Source of the DNA: Entrophospora sp. SA101
Taxonomy: Eukaryota; Glomeromycota; Glomeromycetes; Entrophosporales; Entrophosporaceae
DNA length: 56,297 nt
Direction of reading: 5' to 3'
Assembly: GCA_958430865.1 (NCBI GenBank)
Contig: CAUDNR010002236.1
Coordinates: forward strand, 1-56,297
Shown: positions 32,224-44,153 of the stretch, in pieces
Position numbering within the stretch: position 1 is the stretch's first letter
How the letters are laid out: each line of letters starts with the position of its first letter
Program-made: the position numbers and the translations under genes
Notes under the pieces: generated by a model
What the model was told of the DNA's origin: nothing
The model's database searches: none
Seen by the model: only the letters and a program-made list of their open reading frames with translations

Positions 32224-32418
32224 TGACATTTTCACCATCACTACTCGAATCAATTATCACTGCCTGACTTTTATTGACTAACAAGTAAATCTTATTACAC
32301 TAAATCAGGAAGATCCAAATCCTCCCTATAGCTAATTGTGGCTTCATAGAAAGTCATCATTGCTGATGCTGCTGCCAGCTAGACATATCCTGCCACAGTT
32401 AAAATGGCAGCAGAGAGG
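32224..32418 (-). other. Conserved 3' non-coding tail of Fanzor, possible guide RNA scaffold
   Basis: The 195 bp after the Fanzor stop codon appears identical to 55876-56070 behind the second copy, although the adjoining coding part differs at five sites. A CTGCTGCCA/TGGCAGCAG stem (32369-32377 with 32405-32413, 27-base loop) begins six bases beyond the stop. In TnpB and Fanzor loci the guide RNA comes from the 3' end of the gene and following DNA, so this is the place to expect one. The RNA itself is inferred. Confidence 0.3.
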
Positions 32419-34072
32419 TCAGTAAGTCCCCCTTATAAATGGATCGGGTCTCTCTCCATAAGTGTTTGTGTGCAAAAAAATGTTCCTTATGTTATGGGCA
32501 GCATTAACATCTTGATTCCAATGTGTCAGACAGACTGATTTGCAGACTCTGACAGATCAGAATTTTTGATGCTTATCAAACCACCCATCACACAAAGAAC
32601 AGACTGAGGAAGTACAGAACTCATCAATGTTCACCACCCTGCAGTGTCTAGAAAGCTCCTGGCGAAATTCTTTTACAGGGCCCCTGGTGCATGCCCACGT
32701 GATGTTGATGAGAATTTACCATCACCAAATGCAACAACTGTACTGTCACCATTGCTATTTGTTATTCTCTTGCACAGAATATCAAAGGCCTTCTGTTTAT
32801 TAATAAAAGATTTCCATCGCAACCAGCGCCAGTGATGTTCACAATAAAAATCAAGAATTATATCAAGATAAAACAGAATGTAAGCAAGGTAAGAGCCATA
32901 TTCATAGACATTGGTGACACCAGAGGTTGGAATATCTAGATTTTGTATTAGTATTAGGCAAAAGGTATGTAAGTAATATTATTCAATGATATTCTTGTTT
33001 AACAGCAAATTAAATTAACAAAGTATAGCTCACCTTGAATAACAGCCTGAGGATATTTATTTTTTTCTAACCACAACTCACGTTTTTTACAAGCACAAAC
33101 AAACCCTGCTAAGTACCAGTACTCCTTGTTGGAACAGCTCACAACTTTTTCATCTGAACTCACTGCTGTAAACAGATCTTTTCTTCCAGGATCCAGTCCA
33201 AATACTTTGCATCCATTTAAATCAATATTTAATCCTTCTTCATCAACATCCTCTTTATCATCATCAACTTTCTTCTGCAGACCAACTGATACTGCAAAAC
33301 CATCAGTTTGTATGGAGTAAGCAAAGATTCAATTTTGGGTGGTGACTTTATTAATATTAAATGCTTCCATCCACCAAATTTCCTTTTCAGTTCTGGATCT
33401 TTGAATGGTTGTTACTCCTACTTTTCCAATTGATTTGTACATAACTAATATGTACTTTTGTTGGAAAGAGTATTCAGGCAGAAGTGTGAAGAGACAGAGA
33501 CCACATTCCCCGTTATATTTGGTAAAGGTGCACAGGATTTTATGAAGAACTGAAAGATATGACCATCAGGGTGCTTTTACAGACACATCATCAAGAGCTT
33601 GATTTTGGAATAATGTCTGTTGCACTTTCAAATGAATATATTGAATGCAGGTAGTAAGGTAAATTAGGTATTGTGGATGTGATGTAGAGAGTTTATCAAT
33701 AATGTTTGAAGGGAGGGAAGGGAGATCTTGATTTTTCAAGTTAGTGATGAAATGGTTTATAATGGTGTTGATGTGTTTTTTGGGTAAAGGAAATTGATGA
33801 ATCTTAAATAATTTATATTTTATTCATCTTTTAAGTCAGTTATCAAGATTTGTTATGTGGTTCTGACAATTTGTAACATATTGCCATGCAGCAGAGGAAA
33901 GAAGTTGTCCTAATGATTTTTTATTTGTCCAACTCATTCCTTAAGGTCAATATTGTGTATAGAGGGCATCTTGAATATTATTTATGATGGGTTTGTTGGT
34001 GGTGTCAGGGGTGTTTTGGGATGTAGTTACAGCTTGGAAACATTGCCTCATATACTTGAAAGCACCTTCACT
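32224..34072 (-). pseudogene. Fanzor (eukaryotic TnpB-like RNA-guided nuclease) pseudogene, copy 1
   Basis: Read on the minus strand, several frames give a Fanzor protein. They show FAYSIQTDGFAVSV, then KVFGLDPGRKDLFTAV (RuvC-I, first Asp, codons at 33185-33199). A 98-bp GT-AG intron at 32936-33033 contains TACTAAT. Next come DIPTSGVTNVYEYGSYLAY, VVAFGDGKFSSTSRGHAPG, VVNIDEFCTSSVCSLC (RuvC-II Glu near 32620-32622 and zinc-binding Cys) and WNQDVNAAHNI (RuvC-III Asp at 32509-32511). The C-terminal stop is at 32419-32421. Family knowledge: Fanzors are RNA-guided DNA endonucleases carried by mobile elements. Here stops near 32690, 32560, 33330 and upstream, and a frameshift near 32650, make it inactive; the N-terminus is degraded and runs into the assembly gap. 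The three catalytic acids themselves survive. Confidence 0.85.
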
Positions 34073-34082
34073 NNNNNNNNNN
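34073..34082. other. Assembly gap (10 N)
   Basis: Ten N bases mark an unresolved join between the Fanzor N-terminal remnant and the second kinase. The true size of the gap and the adjacency of the two flanks are not established. Confidence 0.99.
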
Positions 34083-34230
34083 TTTTTATTGTAACACATA
34101 ATTTTTAGAATTTATTTGTTTTTTCTAGAATGATGATCTTCCCCAAAAACTGCAATACCGTTTATAGCAAAATTCCTGACTGTATTATCAATTATTATTG
34201 TTGTAATTAAATATTTTATTTACTATCTAG

Positions 34231-35378
34231 TTCAAAAATTATATGAAGTTTCATGATAAAAGTGATATAATTCATATTTATGGATTAACACAAAATCTGA
34301 TTACAAAAGAATATATATTTGTAATGGCATATATGGAAGGTGGAAGTCTTCAAAATTATTTAACTAAAGATTTTAAAAATTTAAAATGGGAAAACAAAAT
34401 TAAAATTCTTAAACGAATTATTAAAGGTTTAAAAGATATTCATGAAAAAAAAATTATTCATCATGATTTTCATAGTGGTAATATTCTTCAAAGATATAAT
34501 TATCCATATATTGCAGACTTAGGATTATCATGCACATCTAGTCAAACATCATCATCAGACAAGAATGATATATGTGGAGTATTACCATATATTGCACCAG
34601 AAGTTTTAAAGAAGAAACCATATACAATGGCATCAGATATATACAGTTTTGGAGTTCTGATGTCTGTAGTATCAACTGGTCAACAACCATTTAATAATTT
34701 GGCACATGATATAGATCTTGCAATTAAAATATGTAGAGGTGTAAGACCTGGATTCTCAAACAATACACCAAAAGTCTATATTGAACTAGCATTCAAATGC
34801 ATGGATGCTAATCCAGATAGACGTCCAACTGCTCAAGAAATTTTAGAGATTATTCATTTTTGGAAGGATTCACTTTATCATGATGTGATAAGTTATCTTG
34901 AAAATCGTGGATATTCTAAGAAACAGCATGATGAATTAAAATCAATTAGGAAAGAGTTGGATAAAATGGATGAAATAAAATTTGATCCATCAACAATTAC
35001 CACAGTAATTCATCCAAATGCTATTTATACTAGTAGATTCTTAAAATTTACAAACCTTCCCCAACCTGTGAATTCCAATAAAGTAACAATTATTGGTAAT
35101 AATAATGGTAATTACTAATATTCAATTTATTGGTTATTATTAATTTTAAATTAACAATGTTTATTAATATCCACTCTTGCAATAAATATTTTGTAGATTC
35201 TAAACAAATTGATTTAGCTATTTTTGTAGATTCTAAACAGATTGAATTAACTATACCAGATGAATTACCTGAATACAGTCAACGGATCTATGGGACTGAC
35301 CACCTAAATTCATTGAAACGAGATAATGACCAACAGGATCAACAGGAAAATTTTAATAACAAAAAATTAAAATGCTAA
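34231..35378 (+). pseudogene. Second kinase, C-lobe and tail only (N-lobe missing at the gap)
   Basis: The exon begins after a CTATCTAG acceptor at 34230 with FKNYMKFHDK and continues through HHDFHSGN (catalytic Asp kept), IADLGLS, APE and DIYSFGV to the donor at 35107/35108 and a last exon at 35197-35378, as in the first kinase. Up to 34774 it differs from that gene at many positions and is a distinct paralog; from 34775 on it is identical. Upstream, only intron-like DNA and about 100 bp of unrelated sequence lie before the gap, so no zinc ribbon, glycine loop or beta-3 lysine is present here. It is either truncated or has its N-lobe exon beyond the unresolved gap. Confidence 0.75.
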
Positions 35379-36072
35379 TTAATAGTCAATTATTCACTGA
35401 AAAAATAGTAATGTTTTGTTTGTATTGAATTTTGAATATTATATGATTTTTTTTTTTCAATAATTTTAAAGCTTTTAACTCATTATAATCTGCTTGTATA
35501 TTATTTTGTTCAAGAAAATTAAAAGCAATTTCAAAAGTTTTTACAGCTTCATTTATTGAAACATTAAGAATAGTTGTACTACTTACAATAACATCCTCCT
35601 CAAAAGAATTAAGAATTTCCTCTTTAGTTGGCATTTCATTATTCTCGTTATTATCAATTGATATATATGAGACAAAAATTATTGCCTTTCTAATATATGT
35701 GAATTTCTTTTGGATTTAAACCATTTTGTTTCTTATCAAAAATTTTAATCTCCTTTGCAATAAATAATTTCTGGTAATTTGACTGTAAATATAAATACAT
35801 ATAAATAATTTAATATATTTGATACAAATAATTTAATAAATAATTTAAATACAGACCTTAAAGGAATGAATTATCCCTGCATCACATGGTTGCAAATGTA
35901 TAGTTGTGTTTGGAGGAAAGTGATGAATTGTTACATTTCTTAAATCTAAATTATCCATTAAAATATGTGTTGATGCATTATCAATAAGTAATAATATATT
36001 CCTATTTGCAGTACACATTTTATCATCCAGTTTTTTTTAAGTAATCATTCCATATAGAAACTGCTTTACTAT

Positions 36073-36269
36073 ATAATCGTGTAGTTTTCCGCCAAAAAAT
36101 TCATCCGCCAATTTGAATTCCCATAAGAATATTCGACATCCGCCAAAATTAAAATATCCGAAATTTACTATTACAATTTAATTTTAAAAAAAAATTATTT
36201 TTAGATGTCGAGTATTCTCGCGGGAATTCAAATTGGCGGATGAATTTTGACGGAAAACTACACAATTAT
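36073..36269. mobile_element. Mutator-type MITE, copy 2a
   Basis: Same element as 13029-13225, with A instead of G at 36125 in the left arm. Flanked by the same CTTTACTAT. Confidence 0.85.
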
Positions 36270-36921
36270 CTTTACTATTCCAATAATAGTCAACAGGCAA
36301 TGTATCTTTTTTAATCCCTCTTAATGGTCGAGGTTTTCATATTTGAATAAATAAAGGAAGTAACTTTTCAGTACCAGTTGCATTGCAAGTTAATAATACT
36401 GTTACTCTTTCTTTATTCAGCTTTAAGCCTGATGGGGACTGTTGATTCCATCTTCCAATAAAGACCTGAATCATCACAATTAAAAATATCCTCTCTTCTG
36501 TAATTTTTAAGAGCATCTTTCAATTCATCTCTCATTCCAGGAATCTGTTCGATAGGTGCACTTTGAGATTCTTCATGTTTCTTATCAAAAATTTTAATCT
36601 CCTTTGCAATAAATAATTTCTGGTAATTTGACTGTAAATATAAATACATATAAATAATTTAATATATTTGATACAAATAATTTAATAAATAATTTAAATA
36701 CAGACCTTAAAGGAATGAATTATCCCTGCATCACATGGTTGCAAATGTATAGTTGTGTTTGGAGGAAAGTGATGAATTGTTACATTTCTTAAATCTAAAT
36801 TATCCATTAAAATATGTGTTGATGCATTATCAATAAGTAATAATATATTCCTATTTGCAGTACACATTTTATCATCCAGTTTTTTTTAAGTAATCATTCC
36901 ATATAGAAACTGCTTTACTAT

Positions 36922-37118
36922 ATAATCGTGTAGTTTTCCGCCAAAAAATTCATCCGCCAATTTGAATTCCCATAAGAATATTCGACATCCGCCAAAATTA
37001 AAATATCCGAAATTTACTATTACAATTTAATTTTAAAAAAAAATTATTTTTAGATGTCGAGTATTCTCGCGGGAATTCAAATTGGCGGATGAATTTTGAC
37101 GGAAAACTACACAATTAT
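36922..37118. mobile_element. Mutator-type MITE, copy 2b
   Basis: Created by the 849-bp tandem duplication and not by a new insertion: its flanks match those of the copy at 36073 and it shares the A at 36974. Confidence 0.85.
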
Positions 37119-37828
37119 CTTTACTATTCCAATAATAGTCAACAGGCAATGTATCTTTTTTAATCCCTCTTAATGGTCGAGGTTTTCATATTTGAATAAA
37201 TAAAGGAAGTAACTTTTCAGTACCAGTTGCATTGCAAGTTAATAATACTGTTACTCTTTCTTTATTCAGCTTTAAGCCTGATGGGGACTGTTGATTCCAT
37301 CTTCCAATAAAGACCTGAATCATCACAATTAAAAATATCCTCTCTTCTGTAATTTTTAAGAGCATCTTTCAATTCATCTCTCATTCCAGGAATCTGTTCG
37401 ATAGGTGCACTTTGAGATTCTTCATGTTTATTATATTCTTTAATTGAATATCTCTGCTGAATTTATCAAGCCAACCAGACGATACTTTAAAAGTATTGTT
37501 ACCTAATAACTCGGCAAATTTTAGAGCCTTTTGTTGAATAACATTGCCTGTAATTGTTGCATTACATTCAAATGCTTTCTGGATCCATAAAATTCAAGCA
37601 TCTTCAACATTAGCAACAGGAGAAGTATGTGCTTTTTTTAATTTTGCTTGATAAGAATTTGGATCAATTTCAAGCCATCTATTAGACTCTCAATATATCA
37701 CTAACTTGGCTTGTGCTAATGTTATATTTTTGCGCTAATTCAATATTCTTTGGTTGAGGTTTAGTTTGTCTCAATAAACATAATTCACGTTTTTATTCAG
37801 AATTTGGCCTATTCTGTTACAGAATTGA

Positions 37829-38572
37829 GGTATAAAATGTCTCATGAGATTAGAATTCTGGAGATAAAGTACCTGCAGAGAAATAAAAATAAGTACGTGA
37901 TTGATTTATTCGATAATTTGATAATATATTGTCTAACCATAAAAATATTACTATTACGTAAATAGTAAATTCAATTGTTTTCCCTTGTTAATATGCTAAT
38001 ATAAAAAATGAATTCAAGTTTTCAAATTTAAGCGTAGAAATACAGATAAATAAGAATTCAATTGATAACACAATAAATTTTTTCATCGAAAATCTTATCT
38101 TTTTATAGAAAAATCTCATTCTCATTTAATATTAAAGAGCGATAATAGCATAATTCATAAAATTTGCTGTGCCAGACCTATAAATTTAACGAGCTTTGAC
38201 TAATGATTTTTTTAAAAATATTTTTATTTATTATTTTTTTATTTTTTTGTTCTTTTGAGTAGTAGGATTTGGATTGATAACAATTTGATGCAAGTTGTGT
38301 GGAAGAGAACATAATAACCCCCCCCCATAAAATCAATCCAGCACTAATGAAATATCACAAACTTTCACTTATATTTAAATTGCAAATAATTATAAACCTT
38401 CATCATGAGCAATATCAATATATATATAGTATTCCTTTGATCATTAATGATATAATAGTTCTAATAATGATGACGAAAGTGAGGTAATATGGTGGATTTG
38501 ATAGTAGATGAGCATATCATGTCCTACAAAATCCATTAACCATTTTAAGTGACCAAAGGAGAAACTCTAATA
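37829..38572. other. No gene recognised (copy 2 of 13936-14680)
   Basis: Same AT-rich DNA as in copy 1 between the pogo and gag remnants. Nothing further seen. Confidence 0.35.
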
Positions 38573-39369
38573 AAGAGAAAAGATTAATAGAATTTCCTAT
38601 TTTTTAAAAAGGTGCGCATGATCCTATAGAATGGTTAGTATTTCTGATGAAAAATCGTACCTTCTAATTCAAAATGAACCGCTTTAATCAAAATTAATAG
38701 ATGGATAGTAATCATGTACCCAAATTGTGGGTCTGTGAATGTATTTAAAAACCATTTCTGTGGTCCTTTTCGTATTTCGCTATGGATGTGTCAGCTTAGA
38801 AATAAAAACAAAGATTGATGGAACTATAGAAGAATATTCAGATTCTTTGGATGAAAAATAGATTCAGAAGATGTATATCCAGTATCTGATAAAATTCGAC
38901 AATTTATGGACAGGTTAAGAGGACTGAGTTCCTTGTACCTGTTCAACCATCTATGCCAATAATATTAAATTAATATATTAAAAGCCTTTTCTAGAGATAT
39001 GAAATTATCTGCATATTTTATGATTCCAGGATATTTGTCAACTAGTTCATTAGCATCTATTCAACAAAAAGGATTATTAAAATGTATAAGTTAATTGAAC
39101 AAAAACTAAAAGAAAAATTAGATCCATTGATTGATTTACAAAAAAGTATTAAAAGTTTAGTAATTAACAAAGAAGAATAGTAAAAGTTTCATTCAAATGT
39201 CAGTAGTAATTGGGGGAAAAGAGCAGGTAACAATTTCAATGATAATAACCATAATAAATCTTCGAATGATAATAATAATGACATACTTATTTAAATGTAA
39301 CCAACCTGGACATTTTGCTCGTGATTATAATAGAGTTAATAATAATTAATTTAATTTCGAAAGAAAATA
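38573..39369 (+). pseudogene. Ty3/gypsy-like gag remnant, copy 2
   Basis: Duplicate of 14680-15476 with the same stops and the same decayed zinc knuckle (KCNQPGHFARD near 39295-39330). Shared lesions show that decay preceded the segmental duplication. Confidence 0.6.
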
Positions 39370-39532
39370 TATTCAAAATAACATTGATATTATTTATTGG
39401 CTTCAAGAAACCTGGGATAAAAACGCCAGGAGAAGTTGAAGCCGATTTTTAAAGTACAAGAGCTCAGTAATATCATCATATTATTCCATACATTCGATAA
39501 TGGACTTTTCTTTTCGTCATCATATTAAATGC

Positions 39533-39923
39533 CAACTAAATAACAAGTTATTAATCATTTTTAAAAAAACGTTAATTCATCATTAATTTTTCCTTCACTA
39601 AAACAAATTCTCCAATCAGTATACAACAACCGACCTAGAGCCTGTCCCAGAAGCAACTTCGCTAATAATTGTTTAATTAGAGCTACTATTACTAAATAAA
39701 GGCGCTACGATAGTTACTATAAATAGAAGAAGAGGAGAAATCTTTTAATAATTGTAATTGCGAATAATAATAATAATTTGTAATAAAAATGACTTGTGTG
39801 TTCGAGAAACCTGGCTGTTTATAGTTCTAGTAGGTCAATAAAGCAGAGGCTACTCGTCCAAAGAATTATTTGCATTTCTAGCTCAAGAAATAAAAACTTT
39901 TAATAATTATTCCTAACCTCGAA
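39533..39923. repeat. LTR-like remnant, copy 2
   Basis: Duplicate of 15640-16030 with the same TATA-like and polyadenylation-like words. Confidence 0.35.
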
Positions 39924-40783
39924 TTTTATTAAATAAAGAAATCATTATCATATCGTGACGATTCCATAATTACTATTACTAATGTCATATCATTTCAATA
40001 ACTTAAAAAAAAAACAATGTTGCTCTCATTAGTTAAACAAGAATATGAAGAAGAAAAATCTGTCATTCTTCCGATGATGACTAATAATGAGAATGGTAAG
40101 CATGGCAACTTTCAAAGTATTTATTTTTCTATTTACCTTGCGACATGATGGCCACGTAAATAAGTTGATTTGCCTTGATCAACTAGAAAAAACCGGCGCA
40201 AGAATTTCCGTCCTGAAACGTAGACATTTAGATTATGCGAGACGTCAACAATCATTTTCGGTATTATTTTCATTAAGTTCATAGCATATTAATTAATATT
40301 GCAGAAAATATAAATTATACAACATTCTCTCATCTATATATCCAGGTATCAATGATGCTCAATCCTTTCCTTTGTAATAAGGATACTTAATAGATATTAT
40401 GAAAAGTCTATAAAATAAGACCTATATTTCTCTTTATAAAAGTTATGTTCTGCCATATTTTATTAATTGAACAAATTTGTAAAGAGTTACATGAATTGTT
40501 TTATAAACAATAAATAAACATCTAAAGTAAAATGACTTTTTTTATTCCTTTCAAACTTTGCTAAAAAGAGTAGAAAGCAAATATATTGATGTTTCAGATT
40601 TCCGTGATTATATTATTCGCAACTTTAAATGGACATTACTTATTATTATTAACTTACGCCAGTAAGCATTGTCTTAATTTAGATCTATATGATTTACAAA
40701 AATAATTTCATTAAATTAAATTACCTGAAAAAACAGGTTAGAACTATGTGATCAACATAAACATATTAATATATACCGCTTTC

Positions 40784-40967
40784 CATTTTCAAAGATATAC
40801 CAAATTTACGCAGAAGGATAGTGGATAACGTGCAGTTTAGAGCTATGAAGAGTATTTCGCTCTAATTTGCTTGGTTCTACGTTTTTTGGTGGTTTTCGCC
40901 ATAAAACTCTTCATGTTCTAAACTAAACACCATACACTATCTTTTCGCGTTTATATCTTTGAAAATG
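40784..40967. repeat. Imperfect long inverted repeat, copy 2
   Basis: Duplicate of 16891-17074. The unrecognised frames that follow (40972-41685) are also duplicated unchanged. Confidence 0.65.
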
Positions 40968-42437
40968 TGATTTGAAACAATATATATCTCAAGAATTATG
41001 TAAGGTAAATCAACAAAACTATATAGATTCATTTGAAAGCTTATCAAATACTTTATTAAATAAAAAAATCGATAAGAAATTCTATCCTCGTTTTTTTTCT
41101 AAAACCAACTCACATTTCTGTTTCATAAGTATAATGATATTTGACCATTTCCTAAGGAATTCTTCAATCATAAATCTCTTCATTTCGTCAGCATCCTTTT
41201 TTCAACGTTATTTTTATGATATACCACAATGGTCAGGTCCGTTGGACGGCCATATTCTTTTTTCAGAAATGAATATTTTGTAGCACGTGATTTGTGCTTT
41301 GGATCATTATCCTATTGCGAACGCCATGTAATAAACATACAATCATTCAAACAAGATGTCCAATCATTTTTTGTCATGTGAAAAATTTTTTCATTTTACA
41401 TTTTTGCGCCCTTTTTTTTGAAACACACACTGTATGTTACGATTATCGTATAGTGGGGTTCGCAAATACGCATCCAATAAAGTAAGGCCATCACGGCTGT
41501 TACTATTTTTGGAAGAACATTTGACTGAGCCCGTATGCCTGATTTGGGAATATTTTGTAAGAAAAATTTGCACGTGTACGTGTGCTTGTGAATTTTACGA
41601 CGTGAAATCAAAACAAATGAACAAAGATTTTGTTTATTATGATGCAAGTCATTTGGTCTTTGAACTTTTCATTGACTATAGATAGATCCTTTAATTCCTC
41701 CAACAATGGAAATGTAAAACCTTTCTCTATAAAGTTACGATTCACCTTTTATAGTTCCGTAACAATTCTTTAAAAATCATTAAAACCGCATAACAATTAT
41801 CGGCAATTTCCATATTAATATAACATACCATATTCTTTTTAATGTCACGTAACCGTGAAGTTTTTATTGCATTTTGATTTCACAAATTGGCGTTGTGGTG
41901 CAGAAAGTTCAGTGATCAAGTTGTATAATTTATTCCGAGCTGGTTAAATGATAAATCATATCCTACATTGACACAAGTATTACAAATTACTTTGTCATCA
42001 AATTTGATATATTTAACGTTGCACCGAACGCGGGTACCCTTGATTTGGTTTTCCATTTGATCTTTTCTTTATAAAAATTTCTTTTTTGATAACAATGACA
42101 ATGATAATTTGATGATAGATAACAATTTTATAAATTACTCCTGATAATTATTTCGCCTCTCTATTACTATCTATTATTATTATAGTAAAAAAATACTTAT
42201 GTGACAAAAAGGTTCATTATAGAGTGTGATATTGAAAAAACTAATAAATAAAAAAATTAATGCCCGTTTACTATTTTAGCAACTGATTTAAAACTAATTT
42301 AAAGCCAATTTTTAAAAAAAAAAAATTTTTAGTGGATTCAAAAATGCGTAACGTGATACAAAGGATTTTAAAATTTCGTAAAGCAAGGTAATGATCAACA
42401 TTACACCAAAATCAGTGAAAATCACGTGTACATTTAA

Positions 42438-42596
42438 TTACAGTCAACTTCCTCCAAGTGCACCCTCCTTGGGAACATATCACTATTTCTCATGAACGTG
42501 CATCTAGAGGGGATAATTTTATAAGCTCACTATAAGTTTGGGAATGAGACATGGCGTGCATTTAGAGAGGATGCACTTAGAGGGGGTTGAATGTAA
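42438..42596. mobile_element. MITE-like element with TTACA termini, copy 2
   Basis: Duplicate of 18545-18703. The flanking 41686-43712 holds no recognisable gene. Confidence 0.6.
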
Positions 42597-43712
42597 CTCG
42601 CCTGATCAAGGAAGGTATCGCTTATTGAAATCCATATGAAAAGGAATAATGAAAATATCCTTAAATAAATTGTTAATCGAATTATTCAATACATTATTGC
42701 CAAAAATACTTTTGTTTAGCACGCAATGACACACAATATGCAAATATTTATTTATTCAGTACATTATTTACTTTCAAACAACAAATTCGGAGGATTAGGT
42801 TTATAATTATCCCGTTGCTCTGTTCGAATATATTAGCGCTTTAGAATAGAAAAATTTTTATTATTGTCATTAAATCAGACAGATCAGAATAAAATTGTGT
42901 GACCTTTCTTACAATTCAGGAATTCATAACGACAAAAATTTCACTTTATCGTTATTTTCTTTTTTTTTTTTTTTTTGATTGCCATACCTTTTCTATTATC
43001 AACAAATTGATCATTAGTGATGTTTCAATATTTTTTCTCTCGAGAAAAAATATAAATAAAAACACAAAAGCACGTTTATGCATAATGATGAAAATAATTT
43101 TTAGTTAATAATTAAAAAACGTGTAAAACTTTTTGATCAAGTAGATCATTTCCATCCACAAAATGAAATGATTGTGAAGAAGATCATTTTTTGTGAATAA
43201 TCATCTATCTCTATGGTAAGTGATAGAATCGGTTATTGGAGTATTAACATTCATTGCTTTTATTTAATGGCTGTATGAATTAGTGGAGGAGATGGAAGAT
43301 AAACGGAAATTCTTGCCATTAATACTGATTTATTATTATATTATATATTTGATTCAATATATTCTTTAATGATCAAATTAATTTAAAAATAAGATTTATC
43401 ACAATTTGTTACAATTTTCTTGATAATAATATAACAAATTTATACATGGAATTATTAATATTTTAATCGCAATATAGTATTTTTATTGAATTATGCCATT
43501 TTAAGATTTACGCATAACGCCGATCATTGATCGTCATACAATTTTTAAATATAAAAAAAATACAGTATAACGAGATTAACTATATATTATAAAAAATTAT
43601 ATTAACTAAATTAAAATTACAAATATAATAAAGATAAATGAATTATGGATAAATCAATATTTAAAATTAATAAAAGTATAGAGTAACGAGATTAATTAGA
43701 TTAAAAAACATA

Positions 43713-44153
43713 TCATTGTAGCCGGTAGTTATTATTATAATAGAAATTATTAAAGTCTTGATAATGAATTTGATTTAAATTTCCACCTAATTGTTTCTCT
43801 GAATAAGAAGTAAAAATTAATTTTTTCTTGATACTAAAAAAAAGCAATAACATAATAACGTTGATGTAGTTATTACCTCTATGACATGGCAAATTTCTAC
43901 GCGAACAATTATCACAGGGATCATTGCCCTCTGTACATTTCTTGTGAATTTGTTTGCAATTGGTACATGCATTCTTTACATACGGCCCTCTGGATTTTTT
44001 AATGTTGGTAACTGTGTTACTAAGGTTGCTGTCGTTGTTAATATTGCTGTCATTGTTAATGTTGCTGTCATTGTTAATATTGCTGTCATTGTTAATATTG
44101 CTGTCATTGTTAATATTGCTGTCATTGTTAATATTGCTGTCGTCACTATTCAT
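43713..44153 (-). CDS. Small Zn(II)2Cys6 protein with Asn-rich repeat, copy 2
   Basis: Exon 1 44153-43877 and exon 2 43798-43713, identical to the gene at 19820-20260, including the number of 18-bp repeat units. Identity of a minisatellite, which usually changes length quickly, argues for a very recent duplication or an assembly duplicate. Confidence 0.75.
   Translation of the reverse strand: MNSDDSNINNDSNINNDSNINNDSNINNDSNINNDSNINNDSNLSNTVTNIKKSRGPYVKNACTNCKQIHKKCTEGNDPCDNCSRRNLPCHRGNNYINVIMLLLFFSIKKKLIFTSYSEKQLGGNLNQIHYQDFNNFYYNNNYRLQ

Larger units (their letters stand above)
35732..37429. repeat. 849-bp tandem duplication inside copy 2
   Basis: Units 35732-36580 and 36581-37429 appear identical. 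The parental ends in copy 1 (about 12688 and 13536) share TGTTT, which is retained once at the joint, a microhomology of five bases. Each unit contains a full MITE. Confidence 0.9.
35386..37828 (-). pseudogene. pogo/Tigger transposase pseudogene, copy 2 with internal duplication
   Basis: Same content as 12342-13935, but the middle (DDE core, intron and MITE) is present twice through an 849-bp tandem duplication. The 78-codon frame at 36413-36649 is a chimera across the duplication joint: C-terminal-side residues (SNYQKLFIAKEIKIFDKK) run into N-terminal-side ones (EESQSAPIEQIPGMRDELK, then CDDSGLYWKM). It is a by-product and not a gene. Confidence 0.75.

Noticed and set aside
32644..33320. Plus-strand frames at 32644-32835 and 33126-33320
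   Set aside because: They lie antisense to the Fanzor catalytic region, whose minus-strand motifs explain the sequence.
36413..36649. A 78-codon frame present only in copy 2
   Set aside because: Chimera created by the 849-bp tandem duplication joining two parts of the pogo pseudogene.
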